The position numbers and the translations under genes were made by a program. The notes beneath the pieces are model-generated. The model did no database searches and was not told the origin of the DNA. It worked only from the letters and a program-made list of their open reading frames with translations. Positions 15,996 through 24,378 of a stretch of 52,959 bases of DNA are shown one piece after another. The stretch lies in the NCBI GenBank assembly GCA_016179965.1, contig JACPCF010000016.1:1-52959 (forward strand), written 5' to 3'. This stretch comes from Candidatus Rokuibacteriota bacterium (GTDB lineage Bacteria > Methylomirabilota > Methylomirabilia > Rokubacteriales > CSP1-6). Every line of letters starts with the position of its first letter. Positions within the stretch are counted from its first letter, which is position 1.

Positions 15996-17389
15996 CGGGC
16001 GCGGGCTCCCGGTGGCCTGGCCGCGGCCGGAGTTGAGGGCGGCGTTGGGGCCGGCGTCTTGGCCGGCGTTTCCCACGATGCCCTGATCCTGAACTGCTCC
16101 TTGTCCCGCCCCTTGGTCACGGGGGAGGCGAACTCCACCTTCTCGAGCCGGGGGGAGCCCTCGAGCAGCGGGATGAGCTGGTTGGCGGCGGTGGCCTGGC
16201 CGGTGACCTCGATGGTCTTGGTGTCCAGCGACATCGTCGTGAGCCAGGCGTCCGGCGGGATCAGCTCGGTCAGCTCGCGGAGCAGCGGCAGCGGGTGGAG
16301 CGCGGACTCCTCCACGCTCTGGAGCGTGGCCAGGAGCTGGCGCTTCCGCTCCACCTCGGACATGAGCCGCTCCACCGCCTTGACCTCCGGATCGAGGGCC
16401 CGGATGGCGGCGTTGAGCCGGTTGAGGTGTCGCTGGTTCTGGTAGCCCTGGGTGAAGAGGAGCGCGAGGCCCAGGAGCGCCGCCGCCGCCAGGCTGCCGG
16501 CGGTGACCAGCTGCCCCCAGGTGAGCTGCCGCGGTCTCAGAGCGGGAGGCAGGAGGTTCAGCGGGCGGTGGCGCGGGGCCAGAGCCGTGGCGAGGGCCAG
16601 GAGGGTCAGCCCGTCGGCTGAGTCCCCGAGGCTCGCGACGGCCGTCCTGGCGCGAGACGACAGGGGTGGGGGAGCCGGTGCGGCTCCGAACGCGGCGAGG
16701 CCGCCCGACGTCAGGGTTTCCTGAGCGCGATCCCCGGAGACCCAGAGGCCCGCCGGCTCCTCCCAGCCCAGGTGCATCAGGCTCCTGCCGATCTCGCTGG
16801 GGAGATCTCCCTCGCCCGCGGGCACGCTCCGGCTCAGGCGGAGCCGCCGCCCCTCGAGGAAGAGGAGTTCCGCGTCGTCACCGGCGACGTGGATCCAGAC
16901 CGCCCGCTTCGTCTTCGCCCAGGCACCGAGCAGGGCCACTAGGTCGTGACAGGCCACGGTGAGGGAGCGCGGGGCCAGGCGCGCTTCCTCCAGCAACCGG
17001 AGCGCCCGATCCACGGTGCGCTTCTCGCAGGCGACGACCAGCACGCGCTGGGGCGCCCCGCGGGCCCCCGGCAGCGGGAGAAAGTCGAACGCCGCGTCCT
17101 CGGCGGGGAAGGGGACGTGCCGCTCGAGCTCGAAGGCCACCATCTGGGCGAGGCTGCCGCCCACGGCCGGGGGAAGGTCCAGCACCTTGACCGTGGCCAG
17201 GTTCCGCGGCAGCGCAAGCGACGCCCGGCGCGCCCGGAGCCGTCGCGCTTGGAGCTCGCCCCTCAGGACGGCCGCCGGGTTCTCCTGGTCTTCCAGCGTG
17301 AAGACGTGGCGGACCCGGTTCCCGCCCACGGCGACGACGGCGAGCCGCTGATCCTTCCATACGATCCCGAGCCGGAGCCCGCCGATCAC
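15992..17389 (-). CDS. gspL: Type II secretion system protein GspL (PilM-PilN like fusion)
   Basis: This 465-residue protein combines two parts. The cytoplasmic half (about residues 1-270) has an actin-like PilM/GspL fold: RLGIVWKDQRLAVVAV, SLALPRNLATVKVLDLP and MVAFELERHVPFP. The second half starts with LNLLPPALRP, crosses the membrane once (LVTAGSLAAAALLGLALLF) and continues with a coiled coil and a PilN-like domain (LTTMSLDTKTIEVTGQA). This is the expected layout of GspL, with the PilN-like motifs easier to see than in Vibrio EpsL. It would bind the GspE ATPase and GspM. It overlaps gspK and gspM by 4 bases each. Confidence 0.85.
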   Translation of the reverse strand: MIGGLRLGIVWKDQRLAVVAVGGNRVRHVFTLEDQENPAAVLRGELQARRLRARRASLALPRNLATVKVLDLPPAVGGSLAQMVAFELERHVPFPAEDAAFDFLPLPGARGAPQRVLVVACEKRTVDRALRLLEEARLAPRSLTVACHDLVALLGAWAKTKRAVWIHVAGDDAELLFLEGRRLRLSRSVPAGEGDLPSEIGRSLMHLGWEEPAGLWVSGDRAQETLTSGGLAAFGAAPAPPPLSSRARTAVASLGDSADGLTLLALATALAPRHRPLNLLPPALRPRQLTWGQLVTAGSLAAAALLGLALLFTQGYQNQRHLNRLNAAIRALDPEVKAVERLMSEVERKRQLLATLQSVEESALHPLPLLRELTELIPPDAWLTTMSLDTKTIEVTGQATAANQLIPLLEGSPRLEKVEFASPVTKGRDKEQFRIRASWETPAKTPAPTPPSTPAAARPPGARAR

Positions 17390-18360
17390 GGCCGCCCTCC
17401 CCCTACCGGGTTCCAGGAGAGGACGACGCCCGCGGGCTGGCCGCCCTGGTCGGCCCGCTTCTGGAGGATGGCGACCGCGCGCCCGGTGAGCTGCCCGTCC
17501 ACGAAACCCTGGGCCTCCACCCGGAAGGTCCGGCTGGCGATCGAGAGCCCCCGTCCGACAAAGCGCGGGGGGACCGAGGCGTACGGCGTGGTGCCGCGCG
17601 CCTGGACGATCTCGGAGACCTCGGCGTCGGAGAGGCCCAGCGCCTTGAGGACCGTCGGGGGCGCTGTGTTGATATTCACCTGGCCCGCGCCGTGGACGGT
17701 CACGAGCTCCGCGAGGCCGGGCTCACCGCTGCGCCCGAAGTAGAGCTCCGGCGTCACGCCCCGGATCTGCAGGAGCTCGGCGACGCCCTCCAGGTTCCCG
17801 TTCCGCGCGCGGTAGGGGACGGGAAGCCTCAGGTAGTAGTCGCTCTCCGCTCCGTTGATCCGGTGGAGGTCGTTGGGGTCCTTCCAGTCCTGGAGCGAGT
17901 CGTTGATGATGTCGCGCGTCTGCTTGTCCACTCCGAGGACGAGCAGCAGCCGATCCACGCGGTCAGGCGGCGCCGTGTTGAGGTTGATCCGTCCCTCCTC
18001 GTCGGTGATCCGGTACGAGAAGGTCCCCCGGCCCAGCGGCACCGCCGACCGTTCCAGGCGCGGCAGCGCGCGGGCGGGCAACCGGAAGAGGGTGAGGATG
18101 CCCTCGTCGAACATGCCCACCAGCTGGAAGTCGCTGAGAATCTCGCGGATCGCCTGCTGGACGGCCGCCTCGACGAGGTGGCGGCCGACGATCTCCTCGC
18201 GGTAGCTCTTGACCATCGTGGCCTCGAGCCGCATCGCGAACGCGAACTCGGCCGCGACGACGCCCAGGAGCGCCAGCACCAGCATCACGGCCAGGAGGGC
18301 GAACCCCCGCTCCCCCGTAACGCAATTACTCAGGCCTGGCCCCAACTTCACCAACTTCAC
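17386..18360 (-). CDS. gspK: Type II secretion system minor pseudopilin GspK
   Basis: This 324-residue largest pseudopilin has the prepilin cleavage site ERG|FALLAVMLVLALLG, with no Glu at +5 as usual for GspK. A long alpha-domain contains DEEGRINLNTAPPDRVDRLL and a second GQVNINTAPPTVLKALGL helix-hairpin-helix pair. It caps the pseudopilus tip with GspI and GspJ. The GTG start overlaps the gspJ stop. The 19-residue leader is unusual because residues 7-14 are encoded by a family A repeat (18321-18343), so a mobile repeat has supplied part of a processed leader. Confidence 0.88.
   Translation of the reverse strand: MKLVKLGPGLSNCVTGERGFALLAVMLVLALLGVVAAEFAFAMRLEATMVKSYREEIVGRHLVEAAVQQAIREILSDFQLVGMFDEGILTLFRLPARALPRLERSAVPLGRGTFSYRITDEEGRINLNTAPPDRVDRLLLVLGVDKQTRDIINDSLQDWKDPNDLHRINGAESDYYLRLPVPYRARNGNLEGVAELLQIRGVTPELYFGRSGEPGLAELVTVHGAGQVNINTAPPTVLKALGLSDAEVSEIVQARGTTPYASVPPRFVGRGLSIASRTFRVEAQGFVDGQLTGRAVAILQKRADQGGQPAGVVLSWNPVGGGRP
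18321..18343 (-). repeat. REP-like element, family A, inside gspK leader (copy A3)
   Basis: On the minus strand it reads GGGGCCAGGCCTGAGTAATT followed by GCG, one base different from the shared core of copies A1 and A6. It is translated in frame as part of the GspK prepilin leader, upstream of the cleavage site. Confidence 0.7.
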
Positions 18361-19103
18361 GGCGCCCTCGCCGGGACGGAGATGGTGAGCGGGGGGAGCG
18401 TCTCCGCCCGGCCGCCGAGCGTCGCCGTCAGGCGGATCTCCACCGCCTTTGGGAGGCTTTTCTCTGCGGCGCCGTCCCAGCTGTCCGTCCAGCCCCCGTC
18501 GGGCTGGAGGTAGCGGAACTCCACCGCCGTCACCGCAGGGTCCACAAAGACGGGCTCCGCCTCATCGTCGAAGGGTTTGAAGTTGGGGAGGGCCTTTTGC
18601 CGGATTGCGAGCCCCGGCCGTCCCTCGCCGACCCGGGCGAAGTCCACGGCGGTGAACGGGATGGGAGCGGCCAAGGGAAAGGGCGGCGCGAACGTGACGA
18701 TGGATAGCCGTCCGGCCTCGCCTTTGAACTGCACCTGGGGCTCACCCCCCTCCGGGCCGCTCTGACGGTAGGGAAACGCCGCCGCCACCGAGTGCGCGAG
18801 GATTTCGGAGAGGCTCCGCAGGTGCTGGTGGGCCTCCGCCCGCTCGTCCCCCCGGCGCCAGGCGGCGAGCCCCACGCGGAGGCCGCCGAGGAGGATGGCG
18901 AGGAGCGCCCCCGCGATCGCCAGCGCGATCAGGAGCTCGAGGAGCGTGAAACCGCGCCGCCAAGGCTCGGAGGGGGGCTCCGCCCATGGGCGCAAGCGCG
19001 AGCGAAGGCGAGCCACCTTTGCGGGCACCCGGCCCTTGCGGCCGGGTCGTGGCAAAGCCCGCGCTCGAGCGCGCGCGGGGTGGTTTGACACGGCGCGTCT
19101 CAT
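18357..19103 (-). CDS. gspJ: Type II secretion system minor pseudopilin GspJ
   Basis: This 248-residue pseudopilin has the prepilin site WRRG|FTLLELLIALAIAGALLA and Glu at +5. A beta-rich domain follows, including VDPAVTAVEFRYLQPDGGW near the end, typical for GspJ. The ATG at 19103 overlaps the gspI stop as ATGA, so this start is favoured. The leader before the cleavage site is then 51 residues and very Arg/Pro-rich, when 6-20 is usual. That leader is encoded by a GC-rich repeat also seen at 26972-27064 and 40710-40850. No other start lies between the repeat and the cleavage site in good context. Confidence 0.87.
   Translation of the reverse strand: MRRAVSNHPARARARALPRPGRKGRVPAKVARLRSRLRPWAEPPSEPWRRGFTLLELLIALAIAGALLAILLGGLRVGLAAWRRGDERAEAHQHLRSLSEILAHSVAAAFPYRQSGPEGGEPQVQFKGEAGRLSIVTFAPPFPLAAPIPFTAVDFARVGEGRPGLAIRQKALPNFKPFDDEAEPVFVDPAVTAVEFRYLQPDGGWTDSWDGAAEKSLPKAVEIRLTATLGGRAETLPPLTISVPARAP
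18965..19085 (-). repeat. GC-rich palindromic repeat, family C, inside gspJ leader (copy C1)
   Basis: Shared blocks with the other copies are GGAGGGGGGCTCCGCCC at one end and GGCAAAGCC...GCTCGA at the other. An internal hairpin CACCCGGCCCTTGCGGCCGGGT is present. The whole block is translated in frame as the GspJ leader. The boundaries are approximate. Confidence 0.6.
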
Positions 19104-19477
19104 TGAGGGAGGGGCTCGCGCGCGGTCCTGAGGGTGGCGACCTCCACGCTCCGGGTCCCCCAGCGCACCTGGACCGTCACCCTGAAGAGCCGGACCGGAC
19201 GGGCTCCGACGACGTTCAACTCCTCGGGGACGGGCATGACCGTGGCCCGGCGCTCCCACTCGAAGTTGCCCTCCTGGCCGGCCTCCGTCCCCTCGCGGAC
19301 CGTTTCCACCTCCCGCGCCTTCTGGTCGGCAAGGAGGACGGCCTGCTGGTAATCCCCCGACACTTTCAGGAGGCGGAGCCCCTGGCCGAAGAGCTGGATC
19401 ACCGTGACCACCGCGAGGCTGAGGATCGCCAGCGCGACCAGCACCTCCAGGAGCGTGAAGCCGCGCCGCCGGCTCAT
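19100..19477 (-). CDS. gspI: Type II secretion system minor pseudopilin GspI
   Basis: This 125-residue pseudopilin has a short leader MSRRRG followed by FTLLEVLVALAILSLAVVTV, with Glu at +5. A small globular domain ends with FRVTVQVRWGTRSVEVATLR, which fits the GspI family (T2SSI). It is the only pseudopilin of this operon with a normal short leader and shows what the others may have looked like originally. It overlaps gspH and gspJ by 4 bases each, so translation is probably coupled. Confidence 0.88.
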   Translation of the reverse strand: MSRRRGFTLLEVLVALAILSLAVVTVIQLFGQGLRLLKVSGDYQQAVLLADQKAREVETVREGTEAGQEGNFEWERRATVMPVPEELNVVGARPVRLFRVTVQVRWGTRSVEVATLRTAREPLPQ

Positions 19478-19986
19478 GAGCCGATCCGGGTGTTGGTCAC
19501 GCGTCCGGTAAGCGGGTCCACCCTGACCCAGTAGGCCCGCCCGTCGGCCGCCGTGAGCCTGAAGCTTCCGCCGGTGGAGACGCCGCGGGGGGAAAAGGTG
19601 ATCGAATTTCCGGAGGGCGTGTCGGCGCTGATGGCAATGCGCGGGGAGAGCTTCCGGCTGGCGCGGGGACTTTCGCTTCCTGCCGCCCGGAGGATCAGGA
19701 GGTGGGCCTCGGGCTTGATCGTCACCTCATGGGCTTCCCGCTTGGTGATCGCCTGCTCCCTGGCATAGCGGAGGAAGGCGGAGAAGGCGCCAACCTCGGC
19801 CCTGAGCTGGAGCGTCTCCACCCCGCGCCCCACGGCGGGCAGGACGAGGCCGGCGACGAGAGCGATGATGAAGAGCACGATGATCAGCTCAACGAGCGTG
19901 AATCCCCCCTCACCCTCCCCTCTCCCCCGGGGGGGGAGAGGATCGGTGAGGGGGCGGTGCCTCACTTCCAATTGGGCCGGCGTCAC
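19474..19986 (-). CDS. gspH: Type II secretion system pseudopilin GspH
   Basis: This 170-residue pseudopilin has the cleavage site EGG|FTLVELIIVLFIIALVAGL and a GspH/FimT-type domain. Supporting segments are AFLRYAREQAITKREAHEV and WVRVDPLTGRVT. The GTG at 19986 overlaps the gspG stop as GTGA. The 28-residue leader (ending RHRPLTDPLPPRGRGEGEGG) is encoded largely by a hairpin repeat of the CCCTCACC/TCTCCCC type that also occurs downstream of the ZIP gene at 24379-24430. The repeat is in frame and ends at the cleavage site. Confidence 0.87.
   Translation of the reverse strand: MTPAQLEVRHRPLTDPLPPRGRGEGEGGFTLVELIIVLFIIALVAGLVLPAVGRGVETLQLRAEVGAFSAFLRYAREQAITKREAHEVTIKPEAHLLILRAAGSESPRASRKLSPRIAISADTPSGNSITFSPRGVSTGGSFRLTAADGRAYWVRVDPLTGRVTNTRIGS
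19904..19956. repeat. Hairpin repeat, family B, inside gspH leader (copy B1)
   Basis: An inverted repeat with CCCCTCACC and CTCTCCCCC arms pairing with GGGGGAGAG and GGTGAGGGG. The same architecture and much the same sequence appear at 24379-24430. This copy is translated in frame as the GspH leader. Confidence 0.75.
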
Positions 19987-20525
19987 TTGACGTCCCAGGA
20001 GGTGACGTCGGCGTTTTCCCCTTCGCCGCCGGGGGCCCCGTCGGCCCCGTAGCTCCACATGTCGTAATCGCCGTGGTCGCCGGGGCAGCACTTGTAATGG
20101 TAGGGGTTTCCCCACGGGTCCTTCGGGATCGCCGGCTTCTTGAGGTAGGGCCCGTTCCAGTTCTGGACGCCGGGGTTGCGGACGAGCGCCTCCGGCCCGT
20201 GGCCCGAGCTGGGGTAGGCGCCCACGTCGAGGCGGTACTGGTCGAGGGCGGCGCCGAGGAGCTCGATCTGCGCCTTGGCCGTGGCCTGCTTGGACTGGCC
20301 GACGCGGCCGAAGAGGCGCGGTCCCACCAGGCCCACGATCAGGCCCAGGATGATGATGACGACGATCAACTCGACGAGCGTGAACCCACGCTCGTGGCGG
20401 AGATGCCGACAAAGAGCCGTCCGTCGCCTGAGCGCTCTCAAGGCCTTAGCTAAATTATCCACCCTCGTCAGGGTAAGCTGCCACGGCGCGCGGAGGTAGA
20501 CCAGGGGCCGCGCGGAACTCCTCAC
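19983..20525 (-). CDS. gspG: Type II secretion system major pseudopilin GspG
   Basis: This is the major pseudopilin: cleavage site HERG|FTLVELIVVIIILGLIVGLV, then KAQIELLGAALDQYRLDVGAYPS and the C-terminal GPYLKKPAIPKDPWGNPYHYK region typical of GspG. From the GTG at 20525, which overlaps the gspF stop, the protein is 180 residues. Its leader of 47 residues is far longer than usual. No ATG lies closer to the cleavage site. The leader segment is locally less GC-rich (around GATAATTTAGCTAAGG) and may be inserted sequence. An internal non-ATG start could shorten it. Confidence 0.88.
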   Translation of the reverse strand: MRSSARPLVYLRAPWQLTLTRVDNLAKALRALRRRTALCRHLRHERGFTLVELIVVIIILGLIVGLVGPRLFGRVGQSKQATAKAQIELLGAALDQYRLDVGAYPSSGHGPEALVRNPGVQNWNGPYLKKPAIPKDPWGNPYHYKCCPGDHGDYDMWSYGADGAPGGEGENADVTSWDVK

Positions 20526-21733
20526 AGGGGGATCTCGTTGATGGAGAAGATCGCCAGGGCCATCGCCACCACGATGAAGGCGACGAGCACGCCCATGGTC
20601 AGGATGATGATAGGCTCCAGGAGCCCGATGAACCGCTTGACCGTGGTCCGCACGTCGGTCTCGAACGTGTCGGAGACCTTCAGGAGCATCTCCTCGAGCC
20701 GGCCGGTCTCTTCGCCGACGCGCACCATGTGAAGGGCCAGCGGCGGGAAGACCCCGCTCTCCCCCATGGGCACCGAAAGGCCCGCGCCCCGCTTGACGCC
20801 ATCGCCGAGGCGCTCCACGGCGCGGGCCAGGGCGCTGTTGGAGACCATCTCCTTCACGACCCCCAGCGCCGCCAGAACGGCGACGCCGCTCCGGAGCAGG
20901 GTGCCCAGCGTGCGGCAGAAGCGCGCGACCTCCGCCTTGAGGACGATCTCACCCACGAGGGGGAGGCGCAGCGCTGCCCGGTCCCAGGCCAGTCGCCCCT
21001 CCTGCGTGGACAGGGCGATGCGGGATCCAACCACCGCCGCCACCAAGGCCCCGACGAGGAGCCACCAGTAGTTCACCAGAGCCGCGCTCACGCCGAGCAG
21101 GATCTGAGTGGGAAGCGGGACCGCCTGCCCCAGTTCGGCGAAGATGACGGCGAAGCGTGGGATCACGAACGTGAGGAGGAAGACGACGGCGGCCCCTCCC
21201 ACCGCGGTAAGGAGAACCGGATAGATGAGGGCGGAGACGATGGCCTGCCGGAACTCTTGCATCGACTCCAGGAATTCGGCCAGCCGGCGGAGCGTGGCCT
21301 CCAGGACGCCGCCCTTCTCGCCGGCCCGGACCATGTTGACGTAGAGCCGCGAGAACGGGCGGGGGTGGTGTCGGGCCAGTGCGTCGGCAAGGGACGTCCC
21401 GCCTCTCACGCTCTTGAGGACATCCCCGACGACGGCTTTGAGGCGTGGATTCGTGGTGAGCTCTTCGAGGACGGAGAGTGCCCGGTCGAGCGGGAGCCCA
21501 GCCTCGACGAGCGTGGCGAGCTGCTGGGTGAAGGCGACGAGGTCGCGGTTGCTGATGCCGCGGCCCGGGAGCCCGAGCCAGAGCCCTCGGCCCGCCCCCT
21601 GGGGCGTCACCTCGATCGGATAGTACTCCTCCCGGTGGAGCCGCTCGACCACGGCGCGGGAGTCCGGGGCTTCCATCACCCCGGCGACGGTCTTGCCCCG
21701 CTGGTCGGCGGCCTTGTACACGAAGACCGGCAT
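20522..21733 (-). CDS. gspF: Type II secretion system inner-membrane protein GspF
   Basis: This 403-residue polytopic platform protein has two GspF/PilC repeats. The first includes FTQQLATLVEAGLPLDRALS and MVRAGEKGGVLEATLRRLAEF. The second includes FCRTLGTLLRSGVAVLAALG and MVRVGEETGRLEEMLLKVSD, and three membrane segments are visible. I start it at the ATG at 21733 (MPVFVYKAADQRG), the usual family N-terminus. The open frame extends further only into a family A repeat. The repeat separates it from gspE, so gspE-gspF coupling is looser than elsewhere in the operon. Confidence 0.92.
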   Translation of the reverse strand: MPVFVYKAADQRGKTVAGVMEAPDSRAVVERLHREEYYPIEVTPQGAGRGLWLGLPGRGISNRDLVAFTQQLATLVEAGLPLDRALSVLEELTTNPRLKAVVGDVLKSVRGGTSLADALARHHPRPFSRLYVNMVRAGEKGGVLEATLRRLAEFLESMQEFRQAIVSALIYPVLLTAVGGAAVVFLLTFVIPRFAVIFAELGQAVPLPTQILLGVSAALVNYWWLLVGALVAAVVGSRIALSTQEGRLAWDRAALRLPLVGEIVLKAEVARFCRTLGTLLRSGVAVLAALGVVKEMVSNSALARAVERLGDGVKRGAGLSVPMGESGVFPPLALHMVRVGEETGRLEEMLLKVSDTFETDVRTTVKRFIGLLEPIIILTMGVLVAFIVVAMALAIFSINEIPL

Positions 21734-21742
21734 CTCAGTCCT

Positions 21743-21814
21743 GGGGGTCAGGTCTTGCAATCACGCATCGGTGTAACGTTTGCCGGACATGTTGCATTGC
21801 AAGACCTGACCCCC
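21743..21814 (+). repeat. REP-like palindromic element, family A, complete (copy A4)
   Basis: A 72-base element with perfect terminal inverted repeats: GGGGGTCAGGTCTTGCAAT at one end and ATTGCAAGACCTGACCCCC at the other. It fills the gspE-gspF gap, touching the gspE stop codon. A second copy in inverted orientation lies at 30383-30455 and shares the subterminal TCACGCA and TGTTGCATTGC blocks. Confidence 0.85.
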
Positions 21815-23527
21815 TCATTCCTCTTCCTGCGTCACGCGGAGGACCTCGTCAATCGTCGTGATCCCCAGCTTGGCCTTGGCCCAGCCGTCCTCGCGCAGCG
21901 TCACCATCCCGAGCGCTTCGATCGCATGCCGCCGGATCTCTCCCGTGGGGGCTTTCCTGACGATGAGGCTCCGCACGTCTTCGTTGATGACGAAGAGCTC
22001 GTAGATTCCGGTGCGCCCCCGATAGCCGGTGCCGCGGCACTGGTCGCAGCCACCGCCCTTGAACAGAGGATGCGTCTCCTCCAGCGCCTCGGCGATCGCG
22101 AGAGCGCGCAGGTCGGCCGGGTCGGGGGTGTGGGGGGCGCGGCACGCGACGCAGATCCGGCGGACGAGGCGCTGGGCCAGGACGCCGTGGAGGACCGAGG
22201 ACACGAGGTAGGGCTCGCAGCCCATGTCCTGGAGCCGCGTGATGGCGCCCGGGGCGTCGTTGGTGTGGAGCGTCGAGAAGACCAGGTGGCCGGTGAGCGC
22301 GGCCTGGATCGCGATCTCGGCCGTCTCCAGGTCGCGGATCTCTCCCACCATGATGATGTCGGGGTCCTGGCGGACGATGTGGCGGAGCCCGTTGGCGAAG
22401 GAGAGCCCGATCTTGGGCTTGACGGCGATCTGGTTGACCCCCTTCAGCTGGTACTCCACCGGGTCCTCGATGGTGATGATCTTCTTCTCGGGCGAGTTGA
22501 TCTTGTCCAGCCCCGCGTAGAGCGTGGTCGTCTTGCCGGAGCCGGTGGGGCCCGTGACCAGGAACTTCCCGTGGGGCCGGGCGATGAGCCGCTCGAACAG
22601 GCGGCGCGTATCGGGGGAGAAGCCGAGCTTTTCGAGTGGGAGGAAGATCGAGGAGCGGTCGAGGAGCCTCATGACGATGGACTCGCCGTACACCGTCGGG
22701 ATGGTCGACACCCGGATGTCCACGCGGCGGCTGCCGAGCGTGACGCGGATCCGGCCGTCCTGCGGGAGGCGCCGCTCGGCGATGTTCAGCTCGGCCATGA
22801 TTTTGATCCGCGAGGTCACCGCCGCCTGGAGCCGCCGCGGTGGGGACTCCTGGTCGAACAGGATCCCGTCGATGCGGTAGCGGACGCGGAGCGTGTCCTC
22901 GAAGGGTTCGATGTGGATGTCCGACGCCTCCGCGGTCACGGCGTTCTCGATCAGGAGGTTGACCAGGCGCACCACGGGCGCCTCGAAGGCCATGTCGCGG
23001 AGCTGATTGATGTCCTCTTCCCCCTCGCCCCGGGCGAGGCCCTCCTCACGGATCCCCTCGACGATGCGCTGGAGCGGGCTCGCCGCCCCTGCGCCATAGG
23101 TCCGCTCGATGGTTTCCAGAATGGCCTCCTCCGGGGCCACGGCCAGCTTGATCTGGAGCCCGAGGGTCTGGCGGAGGTCGTCCTGGAGCAGCGGGTTGAT
23201 CGGATCGGAAGTGGCGACGGTCAACGCCGACCCCTCCATCGCCACCGGGCAGACGCGGTACTGGCGGAGATACTTGGGGGAGAGGTTCTTCAGCACCGGG
23301 ACCGATGAGGGGAGCTCGTCGCGCGTGAGGTAGGGCAGCCCCTGCTGCTGGGCGAGGGCCCGCAGCACGTCGTCCTTGCCGACGGCGCCCATCGCCACCA
23401 GGATCTCGCCGAGGGGCGCCCGGGTCGTCTTCTGACGGGCCAACGCCTCGCGCAGGATGTCCGGCGTGATGAGCCCGGTCTCCAGGAGGAGCTGACCCAG
23501 GGGTTGCTTCGCGACAGAAATCGCCAT
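21815..23527 (-). CDS. gspE: Type II secretion system ATPase GspE
   Basis: This 570-residue secretion ATPase powers pseudopilus assembly. It has an N-terminal MshEN-type domain (about residues 1-160), which in relatives can bind cyclic di-GMP. Walker A GPTGSGKT is at 326-333, the Asp box is ITIEDPVEYQ, the Walker B region is DIIMVGEIRD and the His box is LVFSTLHTND. The C-terminal zinc motif has Cys459/462 and Cys494/497. It is the first gene of the E-to-D operon. The next plus-strand stretch holds a GGDEF gene, so c-di-GMP control is conceivable but unproven. PilB of type IV pili is the main alternative, but the operon argues for GspE. Confidence 0.93.
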   Translation of the reverse strand: MAISVAKQPLGQLLLETGLITPDILREALARQKTTRAPLGEILVAMGAVGKDDVLRALAQQQGLPYLTRDELPSSVPVLKNLSPKYLRQYRVCPVAMEGSALTVATSDPINPLLQDDLRQTLGLQIKLAVAPEEAILETIERTYGAGAASPLQRIVEGIREEGLARGEGEEDINQLRDMAFEAPVVRLVNLLIENAVTAEASDIHIEPFEDTLRVRYRIDGILFDQESPPRRLQAAVTSRIKIMAELNIAERRLPQDGRIRVTLGSRRVDIRVSTIPTVYGESIVMRLLDRSSIFLPLEKLGFSPDTRRLFERLIARPHGKFLVTGPTGSGKTTTLYAGLDKINSPEKKIITIEDPVEYQLKGVNQIAVKPKIGLSFANGLRHIVRQDPDIIMVGEIRDLETAEIAIQAALTGHLVFSTLHTNDAPGAITRLQDMGCEPYLVSSVLHGVLAQRLVRRICVACRAPHTPDPADLRALAIAEALEETHPLFKGGGCDQCRGTGYRGRTGIYELFVINEDVRSLIVRKAPTGEIRRHAIEALGMVTLREDGWAKAKLGITTIDEVLRVTQEEE

Positions 23528-23598
23528 CCGCTGTCGGCGCGTCTCCCTTCGTTTACACTACCGGAGCCCGCGGGAACCCACAAGCAAAAAAGGGTGCC

Positions 23599-24378
23599 TT
23601 GACAGGAATGGCCCCCGGCATTAGCCTCCTGCTCGCGATGAGTGCGTACTGGTGGAGCGTGTTCCTGGGGAGCGTGGCCGGCCTGGCCGACGTTCTCGGC
23701 GCCCTGATCCTGACCGGCCGGCGGCGCTGGGACCCGGCCCTCCTGAAGTACTTCCTGGCCGTCGGGGCCGGCTTCATGCTGGCCGCGGCGTTTGTCCGCA
23801 TGCTCCCCGAGAGCGTGGAGAAGCTCCCCCACGCCTTCTTCTTCGTCCTGCTGGGCTACTTCGGCATTCACCTCTTCGAGCACACCGTGGCGCCCCACTT
23901 CCACTTCGGCGAGGAGATCCACCCTGAGGCGCTCGTGCATCCCTCCGTGGGCTACCTGGCGTTGCTCGGGCTCGGCGTGCACACGATCTTCGACGGGGTG
24001 ACCATCGCCTCGGGGTTCATCATCAGCCCCGGCCTGGGGCTCCTGCTCTTCTTCGCCGTCCTGCTCCACAAGCTCCCCGAGGGGTTCGCCATGGCGTCCG
24101 TGATGCTGGCTGCCGGGCAGAGCTCGGGCGCCGCCCTGGGAGCGGCTGTGTCGCTCGGAGCGCTGACCGTCGCCGGCGTCCTGCTGACCTCGTTCTTCGC
24201 CCAGTTCGTCGGCTACGCCCTGGCCCTCTCCGCCGGCGTGACAATCTACGTCGCCGCCTCCGATCTGATTCCCGAGGTCAACCGGGAGCGCGGGCCGGGC
24301 GTGGCGTGGGCGGTGTTCGGCGGTCTCGTGCTGTTCGCGGCGGCGGACGCGCTCATCTCCAGCTTCGGCCTCCACTAG
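23599..24378 (+). CDS. ZIP family metal cation transporter
   Basis: This ~259-residue protein has about eight membrane segments. The ZIP metal-site signatures are present in helices 4 and 5: LGVHTIFDGVTIASGF and LLHKLPEGFAMASVML, with the His and Glu ligands. A His-rich loop, HLFEHTVAPHFHFGEE, precedes them. It would import zinc, iron or another divalent metal. The start is uncertain: TTG at 23599, ATG at 23608 and ATG at 23638 (MSAYWWSVFLG) are all in frame, and the last fits the usual family N-terminus. It is divergent from gspE. A hairpin repeat follows its stop. Confidence 0.88.
   Translation: MTGMAPGISLLLAMSAYWWSVFLGSVAGLADVLGALILTGRRRWDPALLKYFLAVGAGFMLAAAFVRMLPESVEKLPHAFFFVLLGYFGIHLFEHTVAPHFHFGEEIHPEALVHPSVGYLALLGLGVHTIFDGVTIASGFIISPGLGLLLFFAVLLHKLPEGFAMASVMLAAGQSSGAALGAAVSLGALTVAGVLLTSFFAQFVGYALALSAGVTIYVAASDLIPEVNRERGPGVAWAVFGGLVLFAAADALISSFGLH

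Noticed and set aside
20729-23308. 859-codon open frame on the plus strand
   Set aside because: It lies antisense to gspF and gspE, which have clear family motifs. Long antisense frames are expected in GC-rich coding DNA, and its translation is low-complexity with no recognisable domain.
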